Under the pieces are notes generated by a model. It made no database searches. It had not been told where the DNA came from and was given only the letters and a program-made list of their open reading frames with translations. DNA of 64,000 nt, taken from NCBI GenBank assembly GCA_002812745.2, contig NCSJ02000067.1, positions 95,889 to 159,888 on the forward strand, read 5' to 3'. This DNA is from Scytalidium lignicola (Eukaryota; Ascomycota; Leotiomycetes). This document shows, in pieces, positions 48,652-59,185 of the stretch (position 1 is its first letter; each line of letters starts with the position of its first letter). Position numbers and translations under genes: made by a program.

Positions 48652-49431
48652 GCCATTCTGCTACTAAATACCCCATACCCGAAGCAGTGGAGGTTGGAGG
48701 ACTTCGTGTTCGAATATCGCAAAAGACTGTGATTCGCTTTCGTTGAAGGGTTAAAGGGAGCGATCCGGACGTCGCCACTATCGATGGAGCGCCACCGATC
48801 GGAATGAAGCTTCTCGCTGTTAACAAGTAGGCATACTAATGGGGATACCTTGGATTATCCACTTGGATATATTTTATCCGATGTTCGAGCGAATGCAATT
48901 AGGAAAAATAAGCAGATATTTCCAAGTCAATTTTTCTTTTGGTTTCACCTGATTATATTATCGCAGATCAGCGGGGCTCAGCATCCGGGCTAACAGTCGT
49001 CCATTTTGTAGGGGCAGTAGAAAAATAGGGCTTACGTTACTGTATTGGGCATCAATTTGAAGCCGCAAAATGCTGCTGCCGGGCAGCAGCATTACACGAT
49101 CGCGACATAGACAATGATATTAAAATAAATTTTATCCCAAAACAAGTCCAATCATTTCATCCATGATTGCATCTTTGTTTTCCTCAATGTTTCTCAGTTG
49201 GTCAGCAACAACAAAGGTGCTAGCAAAATTTTTTTTTTTGCAGTTTGTTGCAGCGCTTGCGTATTGGGTTTCTCAACGTCATCAGCATGCTCGCAGGGAG
49301 CCGCTCAGGGCTCGGCTCAGGAAGAAATAAGATGCGCTCATGTCGGCATCGCAATGTTGAACCATCTGTATCAAAGCTTGCAAACAAACATCAACGTATA
49401 GAGACTCATCAGTTTCATTTGCTGGCAGATA
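48652..49431. other. no gene; contains a 25-bp palindrome
   Basis: Normal composition. Short frames only. A near-perfect palindrome (AATGCTGCTGCC / GGCAGCAGCATT with one central base) lies at 49069-49093. Confidence 0.5.
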
Positions 49432-49651
49432 TCCCCTCGACCGCCAGAGATGGAGTCACTTATGCACATGTAAAAGCTTAAGCAAAGCGATCTGATTAGT
49501 GTATACACTTGTAATTCTACCGTAAATCATAATTAGTTAGAGTTTTATGCTCAACAGGACGTTGCATAATTAACCGAGACATTAAAATCAAAGAAAATCT
49601 GTCATAAAAGTATAATTTGCATAAGTGACTCTATTTCTGGCGGCAAGGGGA
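49432..49651. mobile_element. MITE, 220 bp, 34-35-bp inverted repeats, TA target duplication
   Basis: Left arm 49432-49466 starts TCCCCTCGACCGCCAGAG; right arm 49618-49651 is its reverse complement with one indel and about three substitutions. Both arms are flanked outside by TA (49430-49431 and 49652-49653), the Tc1/mariner-pogo type target duplication. The 150-bp interior has no open frame. A nonautonomous element whose transposase source is not visible here; its ends differ from the pogo element at 56.3 kb. Confidence 0.88.
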
Positions 49652-49653
49652 TA

Positions 49654-50489
49654 ATCCTGTGGTACCTGCACATTCAGTGCCCTGGCAGATTCCCATCACA
49701 TTTTGCTGCATGCTCCGTACTATCCCTGTAACTGCCTTGCTGATGCGTGGGACAATATTTTTACAGGCCGTAAATACCTGGCACAAGTCCTAGTGATTGA
49801 TACGTAGCATAAACAGAGCATTCCACCGCAGTGCACCATATCATATGGGAGCTTAACTAGTCTGAACTGTGAATCATCGAAGCTACAGCTAGAATTTGGG
49901 ATATGGCAAACAGAGAACTGGAGATCACATATTTCCACGTGGCGTGCGGATGATGCTTGGGAAATATAGGCAATTTGGAAGCTTTGAAGTTTAATTTCGT
50001 GTAGTAATAATATGAGGCATAATGGGTTTGGTCCTGCATCTAAATAATGTGAAAGCAACTATCCCTTCAATATTTTTTTATATTGGCTTCTCTCAGAGTG
50101 GTTGCGGTGAAGGTGGATGGATGTCCATGTGTATTTAGAGAGAGGAGAGATCCGCAATCGCCCGACAGCAGGGACGGTGCTAGTGTCAGCCCGTCACAAC
50201 TTTCTCCCGACGGGGCCATCTCGCCCGCAGTAGTTTCCCCTGACATCAGAAGGGAAGCATGGGCTGAAAAAAACTTGGCATTCGTTCTGCAGACTGCAAC
50301 CGGCACTCTGTTCAAATATAATATAAAGGCCAAGTGCTGATTGCTAGTTCATCTGGCATATTCTCTTCCTCAATAGTTTTCGACGCAGTCATGAAGTTAA
50401 TGCAAGTTTAAGCTGCATAACAGAGGCCTATTAGGCAGTTCACCCTTGTCAGCGATCGCCCATCAATTCTGACCAAGCCTGGCCTCACT
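49654..50489. other. no gene recognised
   Basis: Two overlapping open frames on opposite strands (50067-50340) contain no known domain and share the same DNA. I do not accept either. The rest shows nothing. Confidence 0.4.
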
Positions 50490-51321
50490 ATGTCATTCCG
50501 TCGACTAGGTGCTCTTCCTTACGGCCACTTTTTCGAATCTCTCTCACAATCCCAGCTGGTACGCAACGTCAATAGCGAATTGCTTAGATCGTCTTCTTTC
50601 CGCTACGTAAATCCACGGCAATCCAAAATTACCGGTGATGCCGTGTCGCAGATATTTCCTTCCTCATTGTTTAGCAACTTGACGGATGAGGAAGTCCTGT
50701 CATTATTTACAAAAGGCTTCTTTGGGGGCTTTGTCTTTTCATTTGAGGCTCTGATTCTAAGATGTGGGGGATGGCGCCTAGTAGCACCTGCAGCATTCAC
50801 ATGTAAGTCTCAATCCTAGATCCCCACATACTAAGTGTCGTCTATTTTTTTCTTCAATATCTTCTATTCTTTTGATGGGAGTTATTCTTACTTGTATACT
50901 GTTTCATACCTTAAGCTGACTAATATTAGCTTTCCAAGATGACCGTGCGGCTGTCTCCATCTGGAGCTATTCCGATATTCCTAGTACCCAGTTGTTACCT
51001 ATCGGCAGTCGGCTTTTTGGAACCTTCAAGCTACTGGATAAACACATCTCAACCTCAGCATCAGATCCTTGTCCAAGTTATGTCGACTATGCTTTTGGCT
51101 CTGATGAATCTAACTTTGCGGGATGCCATCGATTCCAGATCACGCATATTGTCCCCCCGATACCTGCAGAGGAACCTGAGACCAAGATAACCTTGCAAGG
51201 CTTTCAGTGCAATCCAAAGAAAAATTCCATAGAATTCCCACGGTTCTTGCAAACATTTCATTCTATGTATGCTAAGGCTCTTTTCGCAAATGGGATCTAC
51301 TCCCTGCGTGTACATTCATAG
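50490..51321 (+). CDS. hypothetical protein, two exons
   Basis: Exons 50490-50802 and 50930-51321 joined by a 127-bp intron (GTAAGT donor, CTGAC then TATTAG acceptor), in frame across a split Ser codon. This gives 234 residues. N-terminal part: MSFRRLGALPYGHFFESLSQ, later SSLFSNLTDEEVLSLFTKGF and FGGFVFSFEALILRCGGWRL. After the join: SFQDDRAAVSIWSYSDIPST, PIGSRLFGTFKLLDKHI and GCHRFQITHIV. No signal peptide or obvious transmembrane helix. I do not recognise the family. Intact, normal codon use, next to the serine hydrolase and ThDP enzyme genes (convergent with the former), so a role in the same metabolism is possible but unproven. Confidence 0.65.
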
Positions 51322-51585
51322 ATTATTGTTGGTGTATGACACCTCTCTTGTAAAATAAGTGCATCTCTTCTATAATAGATTTAGAAAATAACAGAACCAA
51401 CCCAAAAGTTTCCTAGAGGTAAGCGCTAAGGTGATAAACCTCACCTTTATATTGTAATGGAACAGTTCTAATATCTTACGAATATGTTTATTTCGTGTTC
51501 GAGTAGTATGTTAACCAACAATTACTAGGTAGTAACTATAGAAATCCCACAGAACCCCGGAATCCTTGCAATTGGACATTTAAAG

Positions 51586-52816
51586 TCAATTTAAAGAGAA
51601 ATGTCTCCGTTCACCTTCCTTTGCACTATCATGTCCATATGCTACTCTCTCCAGTTCATCAAAGAGCGTCAATACCTCAGGATCTAAGAACGGCAAAATT
51701 CCAGACATGATCATTCCTAATTTCCCATCTACCGGATCTATCCAGTAGAACAGATTACTCAAACCACACCATTGGCCACTTCCCGCCCGGCGACCAGTGG
51801 GGTTGTCCTCTGTGTTGAGCATGAGCCCACAGGACCACGACTTTGAAATTCCGGGAAGGATCTCGGCATCGCGAGTTATGGAAGGCATGGCAGAACGGAA
51901 GAGGCCGGCCGGTGCAGTTGGAACGTTTAGCTTAGCTAGATGATCTGTAAAGAGGTAATCCTTGACCGTCTCTGGCCGAAGGATCTGGACTTTTGACGAA
52001 GGATGAGTGCCTTCGTTTAAGATGGTGAGCAAGAATGTAGAATAATCATTCAGTGTGGAGTATAGGTAGGCGCCAGCATTGCAAATTTCACGTTTGGTAG
52101 TATGGTAATTCATATCCGGATTAGCTGTCAGACTTCCGTCATCTCCGCGATTATGAATCAAGAGGTATGGCTCGCCAGGTTTAGGGCCCGCCCCAGTGTT
52201 CAGCATTCCTAGGGGATCTGTCAGATTTTTCTTCAGGTATTCCTGGATGGGCATTCCAGAGATGGTCTCAATTATGAACCCCAACCAGTCAATGTTCATG
52301 CCATATTCATGCTGAGTTCCAGGGTCGAAGAAAAAAAGGCGCGTTGAAAAATTCTCGAGTGCCAGAAGTCCGGTGGGTCTGAGTTTCACGCCACTTCAAA
52401 TTGCTTTTATTTAGGAACTCATAAGTGAAGCCGCCAGAGTGGGTTATGAGATGGTGGATAGTGGGGGTTGTTTTAGGAGGCCGGAATATAGGATCGCCGT
52501 TCGCATCCCAGCCCTCGAGAACCTGAATGTCTTTGATTTTGGGGACATATTTCTCAACATGATCCTCCAGGTTTATTTTGCCCTGTTCGACCAGTTGGAG
52601 TATTGCCACAGAGGTGACAAGTTTTGTGCAAGAGAATATCAGCAATGACGTGTCTGCGGTGAAAGCTGGAGCATTATCGTCTGCCAGATTTGTTGTTCCC
52701 CAAGTCCCCTTGAAAAGAACATTACCAGGTTTGTCGAGGATAATTCCCGCCACTCCAGCTACTTTTCTTTCTTTGACAGAGTTCTCAAACAGTGGCACCA
52801 GTCGCTCTGCCATCAT
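51586..52816 (-). CDS. beta-lactamase-fold serine hydrolase (EstB/LovD-like), one frameshift
   Basis: Serine hydrolase of the class C beta-lactamase/transesterase family, which in fungi includes esterases and acyltransferases of secondary metabolism. From Met 52816: the SxxK nucleophile motif is SCTK (Ser62, Lys65), then LEDHVEKYVPKIK and the HLITHSGG motif. After a one-base shift at the T7 run (minus strand; 52331-52337) come FDPGTQHEYGMNIDWLG (the Tyr-x-x-Asn site), LTDPLGMLNTG and a GSGQWCGLSNLFYWIDPVDG block near the end. Removing one base gives 409 residues, full length for the family. The shift sits in a homopolymer, so a sequencing error is as likely as a real mutation. No signal peptide. 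Confidence 0.85.
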
Positions 52817-54178
52817 TAGTTTAAGAGAGATGTTTTAAAATTATTATAAGCCAGAGGTTTCGCCAGCCGTAATACCGCTAAATAAATTCAAGGTTCAGAC
52901 AAAGTATATTTTTAATGGATTAACAAGAAAACAAAAATCGAGACCAAGATTTTTTGCTTTTATGTAAAAATTCACGTACAGAGATAGAGCTTGGAAGCCG
53001 ATTTGAAGATGGCCGTTGAGCTAAAAGTGGCACACGGTGTAGTCTTATCTTTCGCAGCTTATCCCCCGCAGAGAAGAAGATGGGCGGTGTCCCCGGCTTG
53101 TCTGGTTCGCTCGAATCTTTGGCATAAATAGCAAGCTTTGACATAAAAAGCGGCTCAGAGCCACTGTTGCTCTTCATTGGCCTAAAATCATCATATCCCA
53201 TTACTAGAATCATAGCTTCCCAGTATACTCCATGCGTCCTTCAAACTCTTATTTTAATTTGTTGAGCTGACATCCAGGACCAAGAGTCCTAGAGACGCAG
53301 AACGATACAAACGGAGACGGGATTGCATCGGAATTGCATCGGGATTCACAGCGAAATTTGAGAGAGATCTGCAGCAGTACTAGCATTGAAAAAGTAGGTA
53401 TTTGATTGTTCTAACAAACGGTCCTTGGACATTGTCTTTTTAAACATCGGCGTAATAAATTTTCTGTACCAGCTTCCCTTATTCTACTAAATATATCCTA
53501 TGTATTAAGCCAGATCTAGAAACAGACTGATTATCCGGTATGCGCCTTTTTTATATAGAAACTACTATGAGGATGTTATTCGAATTGACGCTGCAATGTA
53601 GCATTAATGTGGAATATGTAGAAAGCCCTCAAAATAATTGCAAAGGGAGGCTGAAATACAGCCAATCAGGGCATAAAGGTTGGTACAAGGGGAAGGGTCA
53701 ATCTACAGTAGTTACTATATAAATTGCATTGTACTACCCCCACTAAATATCCCTTGTGAAGGTTAGGGGAGTGGGTCTTCGTCTAAGGCATCCGCTCATA
53801 TGTAGGCAAAGAAAAAAAGATACATACTACAATATACCAGTCTTCTATGGATCGAGCACCATTAAGGATTTAATGAACTTGGTTTCAGATTCTATTGACC
53901 NTTTTTCACACACACGTGAACTCTCCGAAGCTCCTAACATGNAAAAACGTCTTCAGTACCTAAATGCAAAATGATTCTTAGCATGCAGATTCACGCCAAA
54001 AGGTATAAACAGGGGGGGTTTTCACAGTTGAATTAGGGATTCTGTCAATGCTAGTAAATATGATATATTTAACTTGACATTTTCTGTTCCTAAATTAATT
54101 ACAATCAATCTAGACAAATAATTTTATTTATATCTGTCATCATGGTATATGATTTTCAGAACAAAGAAAACCTCTTGA
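52817..54178. other. no gene recognised
   Basis: 1.36 kb between the serine hydrolase start and the ThDP enzyme stop. A minus-strand frame at 53213-52920 (97 codons) has no recognisable domain. Two N positions (53901, 53942) flank T and A runs. Confidence 0.4.
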
Positions 54179-55939
54179 TCATTTTTCCTCAGAAATCTGC
54201 TTCTTCATGAGAAACAATAAAGGACCTTCTACGTCCTCTTTTCCGGTAAATATCTCAATTATTCGTAATCCATTTCCTTCCTGAATCCGTTTATCTGCAA
54301 GTGCCGCATTCAGTTCTCTCCAAGTCCTTGCTGCAAAATAGTTATTCTTTGAATCCTCCTCATCTGCACCGAAGTAGCTAAGTGTCTGACTATGCTTCCA
54401 GGACGTGATATCGTTGTAATGCTGTTTTCTCCCATGAAGAGCCCGCTCGACAGTATATCCTTCATTATTGATGATAAGCATGATAACATCGAGTTTCTCT
54501 TTGATAATTATGCTGACTTCCTGCACTGAAAGCTGAAAGCTTCCGTCTCCCACAAATAGAATTACGCGATGCTTGCCATCTTTATTTTGTTCCCGTGCAG
54601 CTAGGGCTGCACCTAGACTTGCAGGAAGCATATACCCGATCGACATCCAAGTAGCAAGACTAAAAGTCCTAACAGTCTCAGGTAATTTGAATAGCCGGCT
54701 ACCAAGCGCTGCGGTACCCACTTCCGCGAGAATAATATCATTGGGACGGATGAGCGGGTTAAGAACGTGGTATAAGTGCTTTTGTACAATTGGATCATTG
54801 GCATTAAGTTTGAGCGGCTCAGAATCTGGCTTTGGTGGTCCTACAGCTCTTGGAATACGAGTCCGGTCAAGTTTCTGCAAAAGCTGTGATAGGAAACTTT
54901 GTGGAATGTCCCGATAGATAGTATCACCGATTTTAACCGTATTGAAAGAAAAGGTAAGAGTTGCCGATGCCTTAGGAATTGATCTGTATCTTTGACTGTT
55001 AGTGTCGCTATAATGTGGTCCAAATGTCATTATCAAATCGGCAGAGTCAAAATACTCTTGGTGTTTTAGATTATCTATAGCCCCAGTGAATGTACCGTAA
55101 ACATTAGGTAATTGCTCGTTCACAAGACCTTTTGCAAAGAGAGTTGTCCATGTCGGCCAACCGGTCTTCTTGACGACAGTATCAATTTCGTTCAGGATGC
55201 CAAGAGCCCTGCTTTCTCCATCGACAATAATCATTGGCTGCTTAGTAGTATAAATACATTCTAGAACTTGCTCCAGGACAAGTGGCTCATTCTCTGGACT
55301 TGGCGCAGAAGGAATAGCAACCTTTTTTGATTTTAAATTTGATGATGAGACGATAACATCAAATATATCCTCGGGTAGCTCAATGGATACTGGTCGACTA
55401 TGTACCAAAGCTTGCTGCAAGATCCAATCAATTTGGTCTGGTATAATCCGAGGATCTATTAGGTTTGCTTGGGCAACTGTGACGTTAGCAGACATCGCCG
55501 CAAACGTGCGAAAGTTTCCATCTGCGAGGGTATGGTGCATTATTGCCCGTGCCTCCTGAAATTCCCGCGCAGGTGAGCCTATAATGTGAATTACTGGGAC
55601 TTTTTCCGTGTATGAGCCTGCAATCCCATTGATTGCCGATAGCTCGCCGACTCCAAACGTGGTAATGAGAGCGCCGAGGCCATTGATCCGGGCATACGCA
55701 TCAGCAGTGTAGGCGGCGTTCAACTCATTGCAATTGCCAACCCAATGAAGCCCAGCTGGAGAGACAAAATCCAACAACCTGAGGTTGTAATCTCCGGGGA
55801 CACCGAAAATGGATCGAATACCTAATTGAAGGAGTCTTTGTAGAAGATAGTCGGCGACCTTGATGGTCTCTGTAGGGAGTTCCTCTGGCATCATGGCGGA
55901 AGCTGTGTCGTACTTAGCAGTAGTGAGAAAACTTAACAT
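54179..55939 (-). CDS. pyruvate decarboxylase-like ThDP-dependent 2-oxo acid decarboxylase
   Basis: Intronless, intact, 586 residues. Enzyme of the pyruvate/indolepyruvate decarboxylase family, which converts a 2-oxo acid to an aldehyde and CO2 with thiamine diphosphate and Mg. All family residues are present: Asp in FGVPGD (50), the cofactor-activating Glu in NCNELNAAY (72), the His pair in IMHHTLADG (135-136), the GDGS...NN cofactor motif (GDGS 464-467, INNEGYTVE 490-498) with the catalytic Glu 498. The length matches yeast-type PDC. The start could be Met16 or Met17 (MMPEELPTE) rather than Met1, since homologous sequence begins at about residue 24. It is divergent from main fungal PDCs in wording, so the substrate may be a longer or aromatic 2-oxo acid; that is inference. 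Confidence 0.93.
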   Translation of the reverse strand: MLSFLTTAKYDTASAMMPEELPTETIKVADYLLQRLLQLGIRSIFGVPGDYNLRLLDFVSPAGLHWVGNCNELNAAYTADAYARINGLGALITTFGVGELSAINGIAGSYTEKVPVIHIIGSPAREFQEARAIMHHTLADGNFRTFAAMSANVTVAQANLIDPRIIPDQIDWILQQALVHSRPVSIELPEDIFDVIVSSSNLKSKKVAIPSAPSPENEPLVLEQVLECIYTTKQPMIIVDGESRALGILNEIDTVVKKTGWPTWTTLFAKGLVNEQLPNVYGTFTGAIDNLKHQEYFDSADLIMTFGPHYSDTNSQRYRSIPKASATLTFSFNTVKIGDTIYRDIPQSFLSQLLQKLDRTRIPRAVGPPKPDSEPLKLNANDPIVQKHLYHVLNPLIRPNDIILAEVGTAALGSRLFKLPETVRTFSLATWMSIGYMLPASLGAALAAREQNKDGKHRVILFVGDGSFQLSVQEVSIIIKEKLDVIMLIINNEGYTVERALHGRKQHYNDITSWKHSQTLSYFGADEEDSKNNYFAARTWRELNAALADKRIQEGNGLRIIEIFTGKEDVEGPLLFLMKKQISEEK

Positions 55940-56212
55940 CTATAGCTGGATGCGAGCAGGTATATACGCAAGTCAGTTGACTTAATATATAGGAGGATAA
56001 TCCATCCTGAGACAAAAGGTGAGCTGACCCAAAAATGCTCCATTTTTAAGATCAGCAGTCAGCAGTCTGTCAGAAGGTCAGAGCGCAGCCGGCAGTGAAA
56101 TCACGTACAAATTGTATGGCACAGTGCTTAATTGATTCCTCTACAGGAATGGCTACAATAATTGATGAGTAAGATGGAGAGTGAGATTCCCCACCTCCTA
56201 TAACAACACATA
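55940..56212. other. intergenic, upstream of the ThDP enzyme gene
   Basis: Short spacer between the decarboxylase start and the outer transposon end. Nothing recognised; it would hold the decarboxylase promoter. Confidence 0.4.
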
Positions 56213-56303
56213 ACGTAATTTCCGGCGTTATGGGACACCCGGTCTCACCGACCACTGAATTTGACAGCGAAATTATTAAATTTAAAGTGTTAATACTGTA
56301 CTA

Positions 56304-56408
56304 ATAGTTGGTGGGCGCTCGGCTGGGGGGAAATTTTCGCTACCAACCACCCAGGGGTGGTTGGCACACTTTTCTCATCANCTCAAAGTTTCTCGTCACC
56401 TTTCGCGA
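56304..56408. repeat. left terminal inverted repeat of the pogo-like element
   Basis: Begins ATAGTTGGTGGGCGCTCGG. It contains an internal palindrome CCAACCACCC-AG-GGGTGGTTGG (56343-56364), a plausible transposase-binding site (inference). One N at 56381. Confidence 0.9.
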
Positions 56409-56482
56409 GATAGCCTAGCCTTACAAACTGCCATACAAATTGCAACTAAGAAGAGAAATATACTAATGCTACGATGAAAAAA

Positions 56483-58524
56483 TTACTCGAACTCTAAAAA
56501 ATCCAAATCCATCCATGATGGCTTTGTAACTCCGGTTTCCTGTTCTAATTGAGCACTTGAAGTCTCAAAAACAACATGGTTATTTATAACTGAGATTGAT
56601 CTCCCAGCAATATGTGTTTCCCTTATATAATCACGTTCTAGTACTATATCAATATCTTCGTCATCCACCGGAGTTATAAACCTTCTAATTGTAGCTGGAT
56701 TAATTGGTTTATTTAGCATTTCCACCAATAATTCAGGTGGTACAAAGTAATACCTAGTCTTCTTATACTTAGTAATACGTGCAATTACAACTTTGCACAC
56801 TTTCTCCTTAACCTTCTATACTTTCAGATTCTCCAAATATACCTTCTGGAGTATTGATTCTTGCTTTTTCTGGAGAGTTTTAGCTTGTTTCTCTAAAGCT
56901 TCTTCTTCTTCCTTTTTCTTGACTCCAATCATCTCTTGCAAATCAAAAAGGTTTCCACCATTTTTAGACCAGGTTACTCTTTTCCTACTTCTTACCTTAA
57001 CTTCAGAGAAATATTTCCAAGCCAATATAGTCACAACTTGTTCTGCATAAGCTAGATCAACTGATTCAAGAGTATATTTAGTACCATGGAGAGTCAAAAG
57101 AAAACGCTATGCAGAAGGACTGGAAAACATGTCTGGAATACAGTCTTCAAGCTCTTCAATCGCCTGAATACTATAGCGTACAATTCAAAGTGTAGATGGA
57201 AGTGTTGATAATGTAAGTTCTTCTGGCCAATCAGGGATAACATATAACTTAAGCTAAGTAAGCGCTTTGTTGACTTGAATTAGCTATATACCATTATCAT
57301 AGAAAACATATTGTACAATCTCTGGTTAAAAGGTTTGTTCTCGAATATAGTTCAAATCATAAAGGAAGAAAACAACTGCATATTCTGGCTCTAAACGTTG
57401 AAATACTTGACATATAACTTTCTTATAATTATACTTATATAGCTAGAAGATTTTAACATCCAAAGGTTGAAGAATATAAATAAGATGTGAAGGGAATCAT
57501 AAAGGGATAATATAATGTTAAGTAGTTAATTCTAAGAACTCAAGTGATTTATGAGATTCATGGCTATCTAAAAGAAGAAGCTTCATTTCAATAAGTTTAT
57601 TTATATCAGGATCCATATATTTTTGACTCTTTAGATTAAGAACTCCNTTTTTTAACTCTTATATACTGAATGAAGTGCTAAAGCTATTGAATTCTAATTT
57701 CATTATTAATATATCCTAAAGGAATAAGAAGTATAAGAATATCTCCAAGAAGGTTATCTTAAACTTAATTCTCTATAATCCATATGCCTTTTACAAGTAT
57801 AACTAATAGGATAAGAGCTCTTTTATCAGCCAATACATATTCTATAACCATAAAGGATTTACGATTTTGAAAAGTACCTTCATATAACTACTAGTTTATT
57901 AATAAATTAAGTACTATTCAAAAATATTTATTTTTAATACCTCTTTAATATATACTAGCACAATAACTTGCTTTCCTTCTACTACTCCAATACGAAATCC
58001 TGTTTCATCCATATTATAAATATTTTCCCTCCAAACCTTATTTTCTTGCCTCAGATCTTCATATTTTAAGAACTACCACTTTATAAACTTTGCATCTTAT
58101 GCCTAAATTCACTCTTTCTCGATTAGTTTAATTGTAATTATATGAAATTACTTAGAATGTAACTTTAAGAAGTTGTACATCCACTACATTGAAGGCTCTA
58201 TATCAGTGCCATAGAAGTGTTTTGCTACTCTCATAAGCATAGCCCTGTTTAATAAGTTGCCATCATATGCCTGTGTTATAATATGAGAACACAATACTTC
58301 GATTTGGTAAGGCTTCAAAAAAGGAGGCTGTCCTACACCCCTTTTAAAGCCTTTAACAAGGGTTGAATGACGTTGGATTGCTTTGCGGAGGGTGTTGATC
58401 TTGACTTTGAATATACGCGCAGTAACTGTAACAGTAGCTGTATTCCCAGGCTCTTGGTTATTGAAGTACCATTCAACGGCTTCATTCAATTGCTGGTCAA
58501 TCGGTGTAGAATAGTTCCTTGGCA
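56483..58524 (-). pseudogene. pogo/Fot1-family DDE transposase, broken
   Basis: Starts at Met 58524 with MPRNYSTPIDQQLNEAVEWY, then a helix-turn-helix region (TVTARIFKVKINTLRKAIQR, then QPPFLKPYQIEVLCSHI) to a stop at 58184. With stops ignored it continues with NIYNMDETGFRIGV near 58000 (first Asp), LLLLDSHESHKS near 57570 (second Asp of LLLDGHGSH) and IYILQPLDV near 57460 (third Asp), i.e. the DDE_1 superfamily. The 3' third is open in two pieces, 57097-56816 (WSKNGGNLFDLQEMIGVKKK) and 56800-56483 (PPELLVEMLNKPINPATIRR, ending LDFLEFE). Decay is heaviest in the catalytic middle. No activity is expected. Confidence 0.88.
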
Positions 58525-58607
58525 TTTTGAGAAGTATACCGATTAAATTTTTGTATGGCGTTGGCACCAAAACGCGAAATGAAGGTACATGATTGTAATG
58601 TTTGGGT

Positions 58608-58712
58608 TCGCGAAAGGTGACGAGAAACTTTGAGGTGATGAGAAAAGTGTGCCAACCACCCCTGGGTGGTTGGTAGCGAAAATTTCCCCCCAGCCGAGCG
58701 CCCACCAACTAT
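58608..58712. repeat. right terminal inverted repeat of the pogo-like element
   Basis: Exact reverse complement of the left repeat, with the same internal palindrome at 58652-58673. Confidence 0.9.
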
Positions 58713-58773
58713 TACTCCCAAATACTTCACACATGCAAGGGTAAAAACTGGGATTATTGCTAGGATTAGACTA

Positions 58774-58938
58774 CCGAAGAATCTCAAATATAGGGCCTTT
58801 GTGCGAACTATGTGGAGAAGTATATTAACCAGTGATTTGCACTCTAGTGCTGACAAATACCCACAATAACTTGTCAGTACAACTTGATATTGGTAGATTT
58901 GCTCTACCGCAAAGGCCCTTATAATTGAGATTCTTCGG
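58774..58938. mobile_element. small hairpin MITE (165 bp) inside the outer element, TA flanks
   Basis: Arms of about 32 bp: left from 58774 reads CCGAAGAATCTCAAATATAG and on to GGGCCTTTG; the right arm ending 58938 is its complement with small changes (AATTATAAG for AAATATAG). TA flanks both ends (58772-58773, 58939-58940). No coding capacity. It may be an independent insertion or part of the outer element. Confidence 0.75.
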
Positions 58939-59185
58939 TAGGATTGTGAGATTCTGAACAAGGACCGCAAAGACCTTATGAGCTCATTTAGGTAATATTC
59001 ATAAAATAGAATCCCCATTTTACAAGGATTGTGCAAGGGTTTGAGCAAATGAGATCATGCAAATCACATATATATATATCTTTTACACTTGTATGTGCGA
59101 AGTATTTAGAGGGGAATAGTATTAACACTTTAAATTTAACAATTTCGCTGTCAAATTCAGTGGTCGGTGAGACTGGGAATTACGT

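Larger units (their letters stand above)
56304..58712 (-). mobile_element. inner pogo/Fot1-like DNA transposon, 2409 bp, TA target duplication
   Basis: Bounded by 105-bp terminal inverted repeats (56304-56408 and 58608-58712) that are identical except for one N at 56381, where the partner has C/G. TA flanks both ends (56302-56303, 58713-58714). It encodes a decayed pogo-type transposase on the minus strand. It is inserted within the outer element, immediately inside that element's left inverted repeat. Confidence 0.92.
56213..59185. mobile_element. outer DNA transposon, host of a nested insertion (TA target duplication)
   Basis: Long terminal inverted repeats: left 56213-56298 and right 59118-59185 share ACGTAATT at the tip and a run of about 55 bp beginning GTCTCACCGACCACTGAATT. 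The left arm has about 6 extra bp after the tip. Both tips are flanked by TA (56211-56212, 59186-59187). Without the inner pogo element it would be about 560 bp, so it is a nonautonomous element. Its interior (58715-59117) has no transposase but contains a third, smaller hairpin element. Confidence 0.85.

Noticed and set aside
49198..49481. Small plus-strand frames running into the MITE
   Set aside because: The end lies inside the transposon arm and the residues are Ser/Ala-biased; no family.
50067..50340. Two open frames of 85-88 codons on opposite strands over the same DNA
   Set aside because: Mutually overlapping, no domain in either, no supporting splice or start context.
52920..53213. 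97-codon minus-strand frame upstream of the serine hydrolase
   Set aside because: No recognisable motif and low-complexity basic C-terminus; probably chance.
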